Part shown: positions 16,776-24,752 of the stretch, one piece after another
Layout: each line of letters begins with the position of its first letter
Numbering within the stretch: the stretch's first letter is position 1
NCBI RefSeq assembly: GCF_009863025.1
Contig: NZ_WWIR01000720.1
Location: 1 to 39,996 of the forward strand
DNA from: Streptomyces sp. SID4985
GTDB taxonomy: Bacteria > Actinomycetota > Actinomycetes > Streptomycetales > Streptomycetaceae
Length of the DNA: 39,996 bases
Direction: 5' to 3'
Position numbers and translations under genes: made by a program
The notes under the pieces: generated by a model
The model's database searches: none
What the model saw: only the letters and a program-made list of their open reading frames with translations
What the model was told of the DNA's origin: nothing

Positions 16776-18178
16776 TCCCGAAGGAGCGAGGGAGCGAGTT
16801 GGGGCGCCTGAAGTACCGGCGAGTCCTACTGGCCGTTGAGAAGCTGCGCAGCACGACTGATGCCGAGACGACGTACCGACTGGCCTTTCAAGTGGTCTAC
16901 CTCCACTGCTGGTTCAGCCATGGAGCAGCAGTGGAGGCGGGGCGCCCGTGGCGACCCGGCTCGGGGTCCGCGGGTGCGATGCTGAATGCGATCTGGCCGC
17001 GTACGCCCGTCGCTCGTACCTACAACCTGCCCGCGTGCCGCGACGAAGGCGTGAGCCGTCCCTTCGAGCTCATCGATCCGGCTCTCCACGAGCTGATCGT
17101 GGAGGTTCGGCGGCTGGAGCCCGACGTGGGGCTCTTCGATGTGTTGCTCGACATGTACTCGACGCGCTATTCGCGCGGCGATGACTACTTCACGCCGAAT
17201 GATCTGGCGTACCTCTTCGCAGGACTGGCCGCTCCCCGAGGAGGCGAGGTGGTTCGGGACCCGGTGTGCGGAAGCGGGCGACTACTGCGAGCCGCCGCCT
17301 ACCGGGCTCGAACCCAAGGTGGCGAAGTGCGCTTGTCCGGAGCGGATCTCAATCCGACGGCACGCTATGCCGCGGCTGTCAACCTCGCCCTGCACGGATT
17401 CCATGCCGACCTTGGCAAGGGAGAAGCCGACAGCCTCCGGGCTGGGACGTCGCCGGAACCGGCCGACGTGGTCGTGGCCAACCCTCCTGTGAACCTGCGA
17501 GATTGGGGGCATGGCGAACTCAAGGACGACAGGCGGTGGACCCTGGCGGTACCACGGTCGGGTAACGCGAACTTCGCCTGGGTCCAGCACATTCTTGCCG
17601 ACCTGACGCCGCAAGGGCGGGCCGTTGTCCTGCTCTCCCCCGGAGCAGCCCACAGCAGCAATAGCACCGACGGACTGATCCGTCGCAGGTTGCTCGAAAA
17701 CGGTCTGGTTGTAGGCGTCGTGGCTTTGCCGGCATGGCTCTTTCCACACACCAGCACGAGCATGGCGCTGTGGCTGCTCGCCAAAGGGGAGCGGCCGAAC
17801 ACCCATCGGGTCCTGTTCGCGGATGCAGGAAAACTGCCGACAGCGAGGGACGGGTCACGGCGCACTTTCGATCAGGACTCGGTCGAGCGCCTTCTGCAGA
17901 TCTTCGGCGAGTGGCAGGGCCTCCGGCGCTGTGAGGACGAAGGCGCTCCTGAATCCGCGCCATGGTGCCGTGCGGCGAGGCTCGAGGAAATCGCTGATGC
18001 GGGCTTCGACCTGACTCCCGCACGCTACGTACGGAACGGGGGCACCGCGCAGTTGCATTCAAGTGACGGAGACCGGAACCGGAAGGCCGAGCTGTATGAG
18101 TGCATGGATCGTAGCGCCGCAGCCAGGAACCGAGTCCGTGATGCCCTGGAGAGCAGGCATGACTACAGAATCGAATGA
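16772..18178 (+). CDS. HsdM-like N6-methyltransferase with altered motif IV (NPPV)
   Basis: The protein is about 468 aa. The GTG at 16772 gives a GTGA overlap with the preceding stop; another GTG at 16757 would add five residues. The fold is that of type I methyltransferases: RYSRGDDYFTPNDLAYLFAG, motif I as DPVCGSGRLL at about 163, GADLNPTARYAAAVNLALHG, then motif IV at about 237 reading NPPV instead of NPPF/Y/W. The sequence after it (NLRDWGHGELKDDRRW) matches HsdM strongly. The aromatic residue normally stacks on the flipped adenine, so activity may be reduced, lost or altered. GC3 is lower than in hsdM/R, suggesting separate acquisition. It may modify a second target or regulate the complex. 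Confidence 0.8.
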   Translation: MIPKERGSELGRLKYRRVLLAVEKLRSTTDAETTYRLAFQVVYLHCWFSHGAAVEAGRPWRPGSGSAGAMLNAIWPRTPVARTYNLPACRDEGVSRPFELIDPALHELIVEVRRLEPDVGLFDVLLDMYSTRYSRGDDYFTPNDLAYLFAGLAAPRGGEVVRDPVCGSGRLLRAAAYRARTQGGEVRLSGADLNPTARYAAAVNLALHGFHADLGKGEADSLRAGTSPEPADVVVANPPVNLRDWGHGELKDDRRWTLAVPRSGNANFAWVQHILADLTPQGRAVVLLSPGAAHSSNSTDGLIRRRLLENGLVVGVVALPAWLFPHTSTSMALWLLAKGERPNTHRVLFADAGKLPTARDGSRRTFDQDSVERLLQIFGEWQGLRRCEDEGAPESAPWCRAARLEEIADAGFDLTPARYVRNGGTAQLHSSDGDRNRKAELYECMDRSAAARNRVRDALESRHDYRIE

Positions 18179-19352
18179 TGTCCCCACTCCGTGGCCCGTC
18201 GTTGAGTTGCGTGAGTTCCCTGGGGTCGAGTACGCCGCCTACGGAATTGCGCGACAGCAGAAGGCGTCCGGCGGAATCCCTATGATCCGCGCTACAGAGA
18301 TTGTCGAGGGAGGTGTGCACGTCCAGGAGTTCACATTTGTGCCTCCCGATGTGGCCAGACGCCACCCACGCAGCACGCTGAGGTCTGGGGACCTCCTGGT
18401 CGTGCTCGTGGGGCGTGTGGGGGAGGCAGCAGTTGCAGGGGAGGAGCACGCAGGATGGAATGTCGCCAGGTCGCTCGCGGTCGTCCGCTGGACACCAGAG
18501 GGCCGCGCCCAACAATGGGATCTGTGGCTTCGTTGGTGGCTGAAGACCTCGCAGAGCCAGAGCTATCTCACGCTGTCCTCGTCGAACGCCGAGCACATGA
18601 CCTTGCCTCTGCAGGCACTCAACCGACTTCCCGTGCCAGTGCCTCCAGCGCCGGTGCGGGAGAGGCTGCTTTCGCTGATCTCGCTTGCTGAGCGCAAGAA
18701 TGCGTTGAACACCCGGATTGTGTCTTGTGCGACGGAACTAGCGGATGCGCATTTCATGGAGGCGCTGCAGACGTGCGGGCAAGGTCCCGCTACCGAGCGT
18801 GCAGTGGGCGAAGTGTGTCAGGTTACGGCTGGTGCGGCACAGTCTCTGCCGGACAGCGAGCAGTCGGCTATGCCATGGGTGTCTCCCCGCGAAGTACTGA
18901 ACTGCAGGACAGTACATCTGGGTGCAGTGACTTCACGCACCGTGGCGCAAGCGGAGGTTGTATGCCCGTCCGGCAGCCTCTTGATCGCGCCCCGTCCCGG
19001 GGAGGTGCGGACCGTGCTCACCACTACCCCGGTAGTGCCAGGTCGGCGGACGCTCGCGATTTACACGGAGTCCGAGGTCGATCGGATGTGGTTGTTGCAC
19101 TCGCTGCGTTACCGGAGGCGGGAGTTGACGGCCGTTACGCAGGGAGAGCAGGCCCGCGCGATGAGGCGCAAGGACTTTTCCCGTTACAAGATCCCCTGGC
19201 CGACCGATGCGGTGAGGCGGGACTTCGCCAGGCGTGCTGCTGCCCTGCACGACCTCGCCTACGCCTCCGCCAGGGAGCGACACGTGATGGAGGAGCTGGT
19301 GGTGCACGAGCTGGAGAAGGGGGGCCTGGCGCGTCTCACTTCGGCCAGCTGA
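18159..19352 (+). CDS. Second HsdS-like specificity protein
   Basis: The protein is about 397 aa and starts at ATG 18159, preceded by GGAGAGCAGG; it overlaps the previous gene by 20 bp. The first half reads WPVVELREFPGVEYAAYG and GGIPMIRATEIVEG, then LRSGDLLVVLVGRVGEAAVA, a target-recognition-domain pattern. This is followed by the connecting helix in LPVPVPPAPVRERLLSLISL. The second half has AVGEVCQVTAGAAQSLPD and ends with a helical region around VRRDFARRAAALHDL. No second hsdR follows, so it either redirects the single HsdR or forms a modification-only or regulatory complex with the NPPV protein. Homology is clear in layout, but recognition sequence cannot be read from it. Confidence 0.75.
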   Translation: MTTESNDVPTPWPVVELREFPGVEYAAYGIARQQKASGGIPMIRATEIVEGGVHVQEFTFVPPDVARRHPRSTLRSGDLLVVLVGRVGEAAVAGEEHAGWNVARSLAVVRWTPEGRAQQWDLWLRWWLKTSQSQSYLTLSSSNAEHMTLPLQALNRLPVPVPPAPVRERLLSLISLAERKNALNTRIVSCATELADAHFMEALQTCGQGPATERAVGEVCQVTAGAAQSLPDSEQSAMPWVSPREVLNCRTVHLGAVTSRTVAQAEVVCPSGSLLIAPRPGEVRTVLTTTPVVPGRRTLAIYTESEVDRMWLLHSLRYRRRELTAVTQGEQARAMRRKDFSRYKIPWPTDAVRRDFARRAAALHDLAYASARERHVMEELVVHELEKGGLARLTSAS

Positions 19353-19479
19353 ATGCCGAGCTGATCCACGTTGCCCCTCTCTGGAGCACGGAATCCAACG
19401 CTCCGAACGAACGGCGCAGTACCGCGCGCACCGTTTCTCCGCTGGAGGTCCGAGAGAGCCCTGACCAGCCATGTTTGGG

Positions 19480-19552
19480 CGATCCCGGCAGGACTCGAAC
19501 CTGCGGCCAAGCGCTTAGAAGGCGCCTGCTCCACGCGCTGAGCTATGCAGGC
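19480..19552 (-). tRNA. tRNA-Arg(TCT)-like sequence with unpaired acceptor stem
   Basis: Read on the minus strand, a D stem GCTC/GAGC, an anticodon stem around loop CTTCTAA (anticodon TCT, at 19517-19519) and a T arm GCAGG-TTCGAGT-CCTGC are all present. The seven bases at the 5' side (GCCTGCA) do not pair with the seven at the 3' side (CGGGATC), and the D loop lacks a GG pair. No CCA is encoded. This looks like a decayed tRNA or a hybrid made by recombination at a tRNA attachment site, rather than a working gene. A working but unusual tRNA cannot be excluded. Confidence 0.6.
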
Positions 19553-19560
19553 TGACCTGC

Positions 19561-19981
19561 GACAGCGCGGAAGCTTCTGACTATGCCCCGCCAAACCGGG
19601 GGTATGCGGGATCTGTGGACGCTCGCGCCGGCCTCGAGGTCTGGACGTGCATTCTGGGCGGCGGCCAGGCGTCGGAGCTGGCCGCTGGCGTTCGGGGAGA
19701 CCGCGAGTGAGCGCGAGCGCTGTGCTGCTCTGCGAGGTTCGGTGCGGTGGCACGAGCCTGATGTGGCGCTCGTAGAAGTTCCGCAGACTTCAGGCGTGTG
19801 CGGGGCGCTTCCGGGTAGCGTTGGCGATCTTCGGTGTTCTTGTACTTTGTCGCGCATCCCGTGCTGGGATGGTGCTGGGATGCGCCTGCATTTCCGCAGT
19901 TCACAGCCTTGTGGTGGAGTTCCGATTCAACGTGTAGTCGCGCGCGTACTCCACGTTAGATGCTGCCTCGCTCGCGCAGGT
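19561..19981. other. Non-coding stretch beside the tRNA-like sequence
   Basis: About 420 bases without a recognisable protein. Open frames on both strands are Arg/Ser-rich or broken. Two copies of GTGCTGGGATG lie close together near 19860-19880, a repeat of uncertain meaning. The position next to a damaged tRNA suggests debris from an integrated element, but no integrase is readable. Confidence 0.4.
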
Positions 19982-20017
19982 CGAGGGGGCCGGACTCTGT
20001 CGAGTCCGGCCCCCTCG
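19982..20017. terminator. Strong bidirectional hairpin terminator
   Basis: A perfect 16-bp stem is formed by CGAGGGGGCCGGACTC and its complement around a four-base loop. It begins about 50 bases beyond the toxin stop at 20070 on the minus strand. There is no long T tract, as is common for streptomycete hairpin terminators. It most likely ends the toxin-antitoxin transcript. Confidence 0.75.
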
Positions 20018-20069
20018 TCGTCACCGTGTTGGATGCGTGCTGGATGTGCTGACGCGAGGCCAGCAGCGA

Positions 20070-20333
20070 TCAGGTGTCGTAAACGGTGGACCGGTGTCCC
20101 ACGTGAATGACCCAGATCACCAGTTCCCCGTTGTCGATCGTGTAGACGACGCGGTAGTCGCCGACCCGTAGCCGGCGGCGGTCTGGCTGGGACACGAGTG
20201 CCGTGGTGTTGAAGCCGAGCGGATCGCTTTCCAGTTCGGTCAGCTTGGCCAGGATGCGCAGCGCCATATCGCGGGGGATCTTCCGAAGTTCGGCCTGCGC
20301 CTCGGGACGGAAGACGGTTCGGTACTCACTCAC
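20070..20333 (-). CDS. RelE/ParE-family toxin
   Basis: This 87-aa protein has the RelE-family fold: YRTVFRPEAQAELRKIP at the start, RILAKLTELESDPLGF in the helices, and RRRLRVGDYRVVYTIDNGEL in the sheet, with a C-terminal VIHVGHRSTVYD. RelE toxins cleave mRNA, usually at the ribosome; the Arg residues of RLRVGDYRV and the final His/Tyr region correspond to known active-site positions. The start overlaps the antitoxin stop by 8 bp, typical of coupled toxin-antitoxin pairs. No frame damage is visible, so it is probably functional. Confidence 0.9.
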   Translation of the reverse strand: MSEYRTVFRPEAQAELRKIPRDMALRILAKLTELESDPLGFNTTALVSQPDRRRLRVGDYRVVYTIDNGELVIWVIHVGHRSTVYDT

Positions 20334-20595
20334 CGCGTGCCAGCGTCTCCCTCATGATGTCCTCGATCGGGATGCCGGGTGCGGGGCTGGCCATGCGCTC
20401 GTCGATGATCCGATTGATCTCGCGCTCTTCCCACGCCTGGTACTTGCGCAGCACCTCGATGGAGACGATCGCGGCGACTTCCCTGCCCCGGCGCGTGATC
20501 ACTGTGGGCACGTCGTCGCGGTCTGCGCGCTCCACGACCTCTGCCAGGTGCGCGCGCACGTCGCGGATGGACTCTATGGGGAGTGGCTGCGTCAT
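20326..20595 (-). CDS. Phd/YefM-family antitoxin
   Basis: The product is 89 aa, starting at ATG 20595 with MTQPLPIESIRDVRAHLAEV. Phd/YefM features are VERADRDDVPTVITRRGREV and AAIVSIEVLRKYQAWEE in the N-terminal DNA-binding and dimer part. The C-terminal region INRIIDERMASPAPG is the toxin-binding tail. Longer starts upstream would include the promoter and are less likely. It neutralises the toxin and represses the shared promoter. No Shine-Dalgarno sequence is visible, consistent with a short or absent leader. Confidence 0.9.
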   Translation of the reverse strand: MTQPLPIESIRDVRAHLAEVVERADRDDVPTVITRRGREVAAIVSIEVLRKYQAWEEREINRIIDERMASPAPGIPIEDIMRETLARGE

Positions 20596-20602
20596 GCGCT
20601 CA

Positions 20603-20631
20603 AGCGTACCGAGTGTCCCATGTGTACACAA
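20603..20631 (-). promoter_or_regulatory. Toxin-antitoxin promoter with overlapping palindrome
   Basis: On the minus strand, TTGTGT (20626-20631) and TACGCT (20603-20608) are separated by exactly 17 bases. The -10 box ends about seven bases before the ATG at 20595, so the message is probably nearly leaderless. The -35 box overlaps the perfect palindrome TGTGTACACA at 20621-20630, a plausible operator for antitoxin autorepression. Confidence 0.6.
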
Positions 20632-20775
20632 AGGGCGATGTCGAAGGGCGTGGGGGCGGTGGGTCTGCTACAGCTTGCCTGCCGGGCTGACCGGCAGGCG
20701 TACCAAGTTTTTGTCGAGTCCGACCCCTTCGGCGTCACCGCGCTGGATGGGTGCTGGCCCCAGACCACCAGTTGC

Positions 20776-23700
20776 TCAGGAGGTGGTCGTGGCGAGGGCC
20801 GCCGTGGAGGCGATTTGTTGGGCGAAGGTCGCCACCGCCGTCCTGTCCAGGTGGGGGAGGACCTTGACGAGGCGCTCCGCCCAGTCCGGGCGGAAGTGGT
20901 ACACGAGCAGGTGTCGCCCGCGGGGAGTGGTCGGACGGAAAGCGAACAAGGAGTCCGCATCGGGTGCGGGGAAGACCACGGGGGTCAGGAAGACCATCCG
21001 CTCGTCGGCGCCCGCGGGGAACCGGCCCTGGGCGAGCAGCAGGGCCGGGTCCACCAGACGTCGGGCCTCCTCGCACCAGAGGGTGATGTGCCCGCGGACC
21101 TCGCCGGTGGACGTGCGCGTCGGTTCGGCCGCCTGATCCGGGAGATCGAGGGGCACGCCGTCGAGGGTCACCTGGACCGTGGTGGGGATCATGCGGCACG
21201 TCAGGCCCAGGGTGCGCGCCGCGGCGGTGACCGCCAGGGCGACGAAGGCGGGTGAGGGCGCCGTCCGCTCACCTAGGTGGTAGGAGGTGGCTCCGAGCAG
21301 GGCGTATAGCGAACGCGCGTCCGGCGGTACTGCCCGGACCCAGGCCAGGACGTTCTCCCAGGGGAACGCGGAGATCGGGTGTGTCCCCTTGCCCCCTGAC
21401 GGTCCAGGGGCGGAGCGAGGAGGCCCGTCCGTGACCGCCCGTTCCGGGTCGCCGTCCTCCTGCCCGTTCCTCGCCAGGAACTCGCGTGTGGTGACCGCGA
21501 GCGGCACATGGCCCTGCCCGGTCGCCTCGAACATCTCCAGGCTCTCGTGCATAAGGACGCGCGATTGTTCCGGGTCGCCGCCAGGGTGCCCGAGCATGTG
21601 CCGGGTCCAGGCCAGTACCGCGAACCGTTGCCGAACGTGGGCCAGTACGTCCGGTCCTGCTTCCGTGTGCGCTTTGAGCAGGGCCTCGGCCCGTTCGAGT
21701 ACGGACTCGGCGGCGTTCAGAATCCAGACGTCGGTGGGCGTCCCCTCCGCGTGCCGCCGGAGGCTGCCGGCCATCACGGCGTGGGCCATGTCCACCATCT
21801 GGTCCGCGTGATGACGCATGATCGTCACAGCTGCGCGTTCCGTGGGCTCCGGGATGCCTGCGGTGATGGCCAGGGCCTCCTCCAGGCGTCCTGTGGACGC
21901 CTTCACCATGGCGTCCAGGAACAGCAGCTCCGCATTCGGTTTGTCGTCGGGGCCGATGAGTCCCCTGGCCACGTCGACCGTCATCGCCGCGGTGTCCCAG
22001 TTCTTGATCCACACGAGTATCTGCGCCTGTTCCAGCCGGACCTTCAACTCGACCGGTGCGGCCACGTCCTCGCGCCCCAGTACCGCCTCCAGCCTCAGGG
22101 CGGCGCGGGCCACATCGGCGAAGCGGTCCGTTGCCACGGCCGCGCGCATGTCGGTGATGTGGGCCAGAAGCAGGTGCTCCACCCCGTCGGGGGTGAGCGT
22201 GTCCAGGCCTTCAAGCAGGGCCCAGGCGGTCTGTGCCGCCTCCGCCGCCTCGTCGAACCTCTGCTGGTTCTGCAGGCACTGGGCCAGCGAGGTGGTCGTC
22301 GCGGCCCTCCGGTACACGGCGTCGTCCACCCCGACGTCGCCGAATTCGTCCACGATGGCCAACGCCTCGCGTAGCAGACCCTCACTGCGTGCCAGGTCAC
22401 AGTGCACATTCGAGACAGCCCCCGCGGTGTTGGCCAGCAAGGCGACGGTACTGCCGTCCACGCGGCCGCCCTCGCGCACATGGTGCGCCACATGTACCGC
22501 GTGTTCGATCAGCGTCGCGGCCTCGGCCCACCGGTTCTGCCTCTGGCAGGCGACCAGCCGTGTCACCAGCTCGTACTGGAAACGTTCGTACATCGACTCG
22601 ACGGCCTCGCCGTCCATCAGAGCCCGGACGACCGCCTGGACGATCCGGTGGATCGCCAGCATGCCGTCCTGGGGAGCGACCAGGGAGAATCTGCGCAGCT
22701 CCGCCACGGCGCCGTACACGGCGGAACCGGTCGGCATGTCGAGTGCCGCGAGGTGCAGCGGGATGAAGTCCGGGGCGAGCAGGGCGCAGCGGGCCAGCAG
22801 TTCGGCGGCGAGCTGCTGTTCGGACCCTTCGGGCGAGTGCAGCGCGTGGGACAGCACCCGCCCCACGCTCAGGGTCACTGCCGCCGTCAGCGTCACTCCC
22901 GCGAGGTAGTCGAAGGGGACGAAACCAGGGTTGTCGAGCAGGCGGGTCCGGCACTCCGAGAGCTCCGCCAGATAGACGTCCACCGGGCATTCGGTTGCGG
23001 CGATGTAACCGGTGGCCTGGGCGATCCCGAGCGGGATGCGTTCCACCGCGTCGACCAGCGCGGACACTTCGGGCTCGGGCAGCCGGGGCAGGCGTTCCGC
23101 TGCCCAGCGGGTGGCCTCCTCCGTGGCCATCTGGCCCACGACCAGCCCGCCTTCCGCCGTGGCCCAGGCCGAGTCACGGGTGGTGACCAGCACGTGGGCG
23201 CCCTCGACGGGCAGGAGTCTCTGGAGCTGTTCGCGGTTCGCGACGTTGTCGTAGATCAGCAGGAGCTTGGTGCCCAGGTGCCCGAGACGACGGCCGACAC
23301 GCTCGATGATCTCCGCCTCGGTGGCGGGCTCGGCCTCCTGCTGTTCCTCGGTCACCAGCTGCCGGTACGCGGCAATCACGTCCTCCCGTGTGTCGGACGG
23401 GATCCACCAGGCGAATTCGTACGCCTCCCGGTTCCGGTGGGCGTACAGGCGGGCGACGCTCGACTTGCCGATGCCGCCGAGCCCGGCCACCACGACCCGG
23501 GCCGTCCCGGTGCCGGGCTCCTCATCGAACAGCTTTTTCAGCGCGTCCAATTCCTCGGTCCGGCCGCGCAGACCGGTGGCTGAGGGGACGCCCCGGAACA
23601 GGGCGCGGCGGGGCCCCGGGGAAACGTCCGCCCCGTCCCCGGACGGGGTGCGGTGCCTGCGCAGGAGCCCCGGGAGCTCGTCCAGCCGGACCGTACGCCG

Positions 23701-24666
23701 GTCGATCCGCCGCTCCCCGGACCACTGGAACATCTTCACGAACAACGCGTCGACGATGGCGTCGATCTCGGCTGACGCCACGGCGGTGGGGGAGAGCCGC
23801 AGCAGTTCGAGTCTGGCTTCGTTGAGGATCTGTTCCCACGGGCCGGTACGGGTGTTGATCTCCAGCCTGCGCATCAGCGCGTGGTCCTCGGCGGTGAGCG
23901 CGATCGAGGTTCCCAAGCCTTCACACCCGGCCAGCCACTGCTCGGGATCGGGAAGGGCGCGGGCGCGTTCCGCGGCGTCCCGCACGGCCTGCCCCGACGC
24001 CTGCACCGGTCCGTCGGAGAGGAACCGCAGCACCGCCGTACCGTTGGGGTCGGCCTCGCCCCAGCGGCGGGCGAGCCGCACCAGCTCCGGTCCCGACCAG
24101 GTGCGTGGTTCCACCCGGGTCTTCGCCTGGGCGAGCAGCAGCGGTCGTCCCCGCGCGTCCCTCACCTCGAAGTCGATGGCCTCGTCAGCACCCTCCACCC
24201 GGAAGGTCTCCGCCTCCGGATACTGGTCCGGGGTGCGGATCAGCTGGAGAATGGCGCACGCCGTCTGGAACCCCATGCCCCGTGCCGTGTCGACTCCACC
24301 CATGTGGTGCATCCCCCTTGGCCTCGGCTCGCCCTCCAGCATGCAGGACGCCACTGACAGTCCCCTGCCGTGAGCCGTCAAACGCGAGTCGAGCTTCAGG
24401 TTCGCCAGGGCCATCGCCGCCCATTCCCGGACGGTGCAGTCGTCGCTGCCCAGGAGGGCGATCAGAGCGTGGCCGCAGCGTGGGTCCGCCATCTCCTCGA
24501 AGACCTCGATGGCGGTCAGCTGCCCGAAGCTCCCGAGGGAGTGCAGGGCGGAGAGGATGGCCGGGGTGGCGGCGGACCCGAGGTGGATCAGCTCGGCGCG
24601 GGCGTCGTAGGACTCGCCGGACTCGCCGTCGAGCTGCTGGACGAGTCTCTCGATGTGGGTGTTCAT
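20776..24666 (-). CDS. STAND NTPase with HEAT-like, nuclease-like and TPR-like regions
   Basis: The protein is about 1,296 aa if it starts at ATG 24666 (MNTHIERLVQQLDG); in-frame ATGs upstream at 24681 and 24798 are alternatives, and no Shine-Dalgarno is clear. Residues 20-95 resemble HEAT repeats (ATPAILSALHSLGSFGQL, then VREWAAMALANL). At about 125-185 GMGFQTACAILQLIR precedes DEAIDFEV and LLLAQAKT, a D...QxK pattern of PD-(D/E)xK nucleases like those in Cap4/Mrr-type effectors. The NB-ARC part has Walker A GLGGIGKSS at about 395, Walker B KLLLIYDNV at 467 and VLVTTRD at 492. A long TPR-like region follows (about 650-1050), then an unassigned C-terminal domain with GHITLWCEEARRLVDPA. The layout resembles antiphage STAND sensors (Avs-like). 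The substrate sensed is unknown. Confidence 0.75.
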   Translation of the reverse strand: MNTHIERLVQQLDGESGESYDARAELIHLGSAATPAILSALHSLGSFGQLTAIEVFEEMADPRCGHALIALLGSDDCTVREWAAMALANLKLDSRLTAHGRGLSVASCMLEGEPRPRGMHHMGGVDTARGMGFQTACAILQLIRTPDQYPEAETFRVEGADEAIDFEVRDARGRPLLLAQAKTRVEPRTWSGPELVRLARRWGEADPNGTAVLRFLSDGPVQASGQAVRDAAERARALPDPEQWLAGCEGLGTSIALTAEDHALMRRLEINTRTGPWEQILNEARLELLRLSPTAVASAEIDAIVDALFVKMFQWSGERRIDRRTVRLDELPGLLRRHRTPSGDGADVSPGPRRALFRGVPSATGLRGRTEELDALKKLFDEEPGTGTARVVVAGLGGIGKSSVARLYAHRNREAYEFAWWIPSDTREDVIAAYRQLVTEEQQEAEPATEAEIIERVGRRLGHLGTKLLLIYDNVANREQLQRLLPVEGAHVLVTTRDSAWATAEGGLVVGQMATEEATRWAAERLPRLPEPEVSALVDAVERIPLGIAQATGYIAATECPVDVYLAELSECRTRLLDNPGFVPFDYLAGVTLTAAVTLSVGRVLSHALHSPEGSEQQLAAELLARCALLAPDFIPLHLAALDMPTGSAVYGAVAELRRFSLVAPQDGMLAIHRIVQAVVRALMDGEAVESMYERFQYELVTRLVACQRQNRWAEAATLIEHAVHVAHHVREGGRVDGSTVALLANTAGAVSNVHCDLARSEGLLREALAIVDEFGDVGVDDAVYRRAATTTSLAQCLQNQQRFDEAAEAAQTAWALLEGLDTLTPDGVEHLLLAHITDMRAAVATDRFADVARAALRLEAVLGREDVAAPVELKVRLEQAQILVWIKNWDTAAMTVDVARGLIGPDDKPNAELLFLDAMVKASTGRLEEALAITAGIPEPTERAAVTIMRHHADQMVDMAHAVMAGSLRRHAEGTPTDVWILNAAESVLERAEALLKAHTEAGPDVLAHVRQRFAVLAWTRHMLGHPGGDPEQSRVLMHESLEMFEATGQGHVPLAVTTREFLARNGQEDGDPERAVTDGPPRSAPGPSGGKGTHPISAFPWENVLAWVRAVPPDARSLYALLGATSYHLGERTAPSPAFVALAVTAAARTLGLTCRMIPTTVQVTLDGVPLDLPDQAAEPTRTSTGEVRGHITLWCEEARRLVDPALLLAQGRFPAGADERMVFLTPVVFPAPDADSLFAFRPTTPRGRHLLVYHFRPDWAERLVKVLPHLDRTAVATFAQQIASTAALATTTS

Positions 24667-24673
24667 GACGCGG

Positions 24674-24721
24674 GGCGGACGCATTGGCGGACGTATGGGC
24701 GGACGTACTGGCGGCCGTGCC
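24674..24721. repeat. Four tandem 12-bp repeats at the STAND gene start
   Basis: Four adjacent units follow GGCGGACGYAYT with small changes (second unit ends TG, fourth GGCGGCCGTGCC). They end eight bases before the ATG at 24666. On the coding strand they could be either a 5' leader or, if an upstream start is used, a four-residue repeat ARPP, VRPP, IRPP, MRPP. Copy-number change would alter the leader or the N-terminus without breaking the frame. Confidence 0.6.
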
Positions 24722-24752
24722 GGTGGCAGGCGCCGAAGTGGCCGGCCAGCGT

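Noticed and set aside
19860..19885. Two GTGCTGGGATG copies as the start of a CRISPR or repeat array
   Set aside because: Only two copies with a very short spacing; no regular array follows anywhere in the window.
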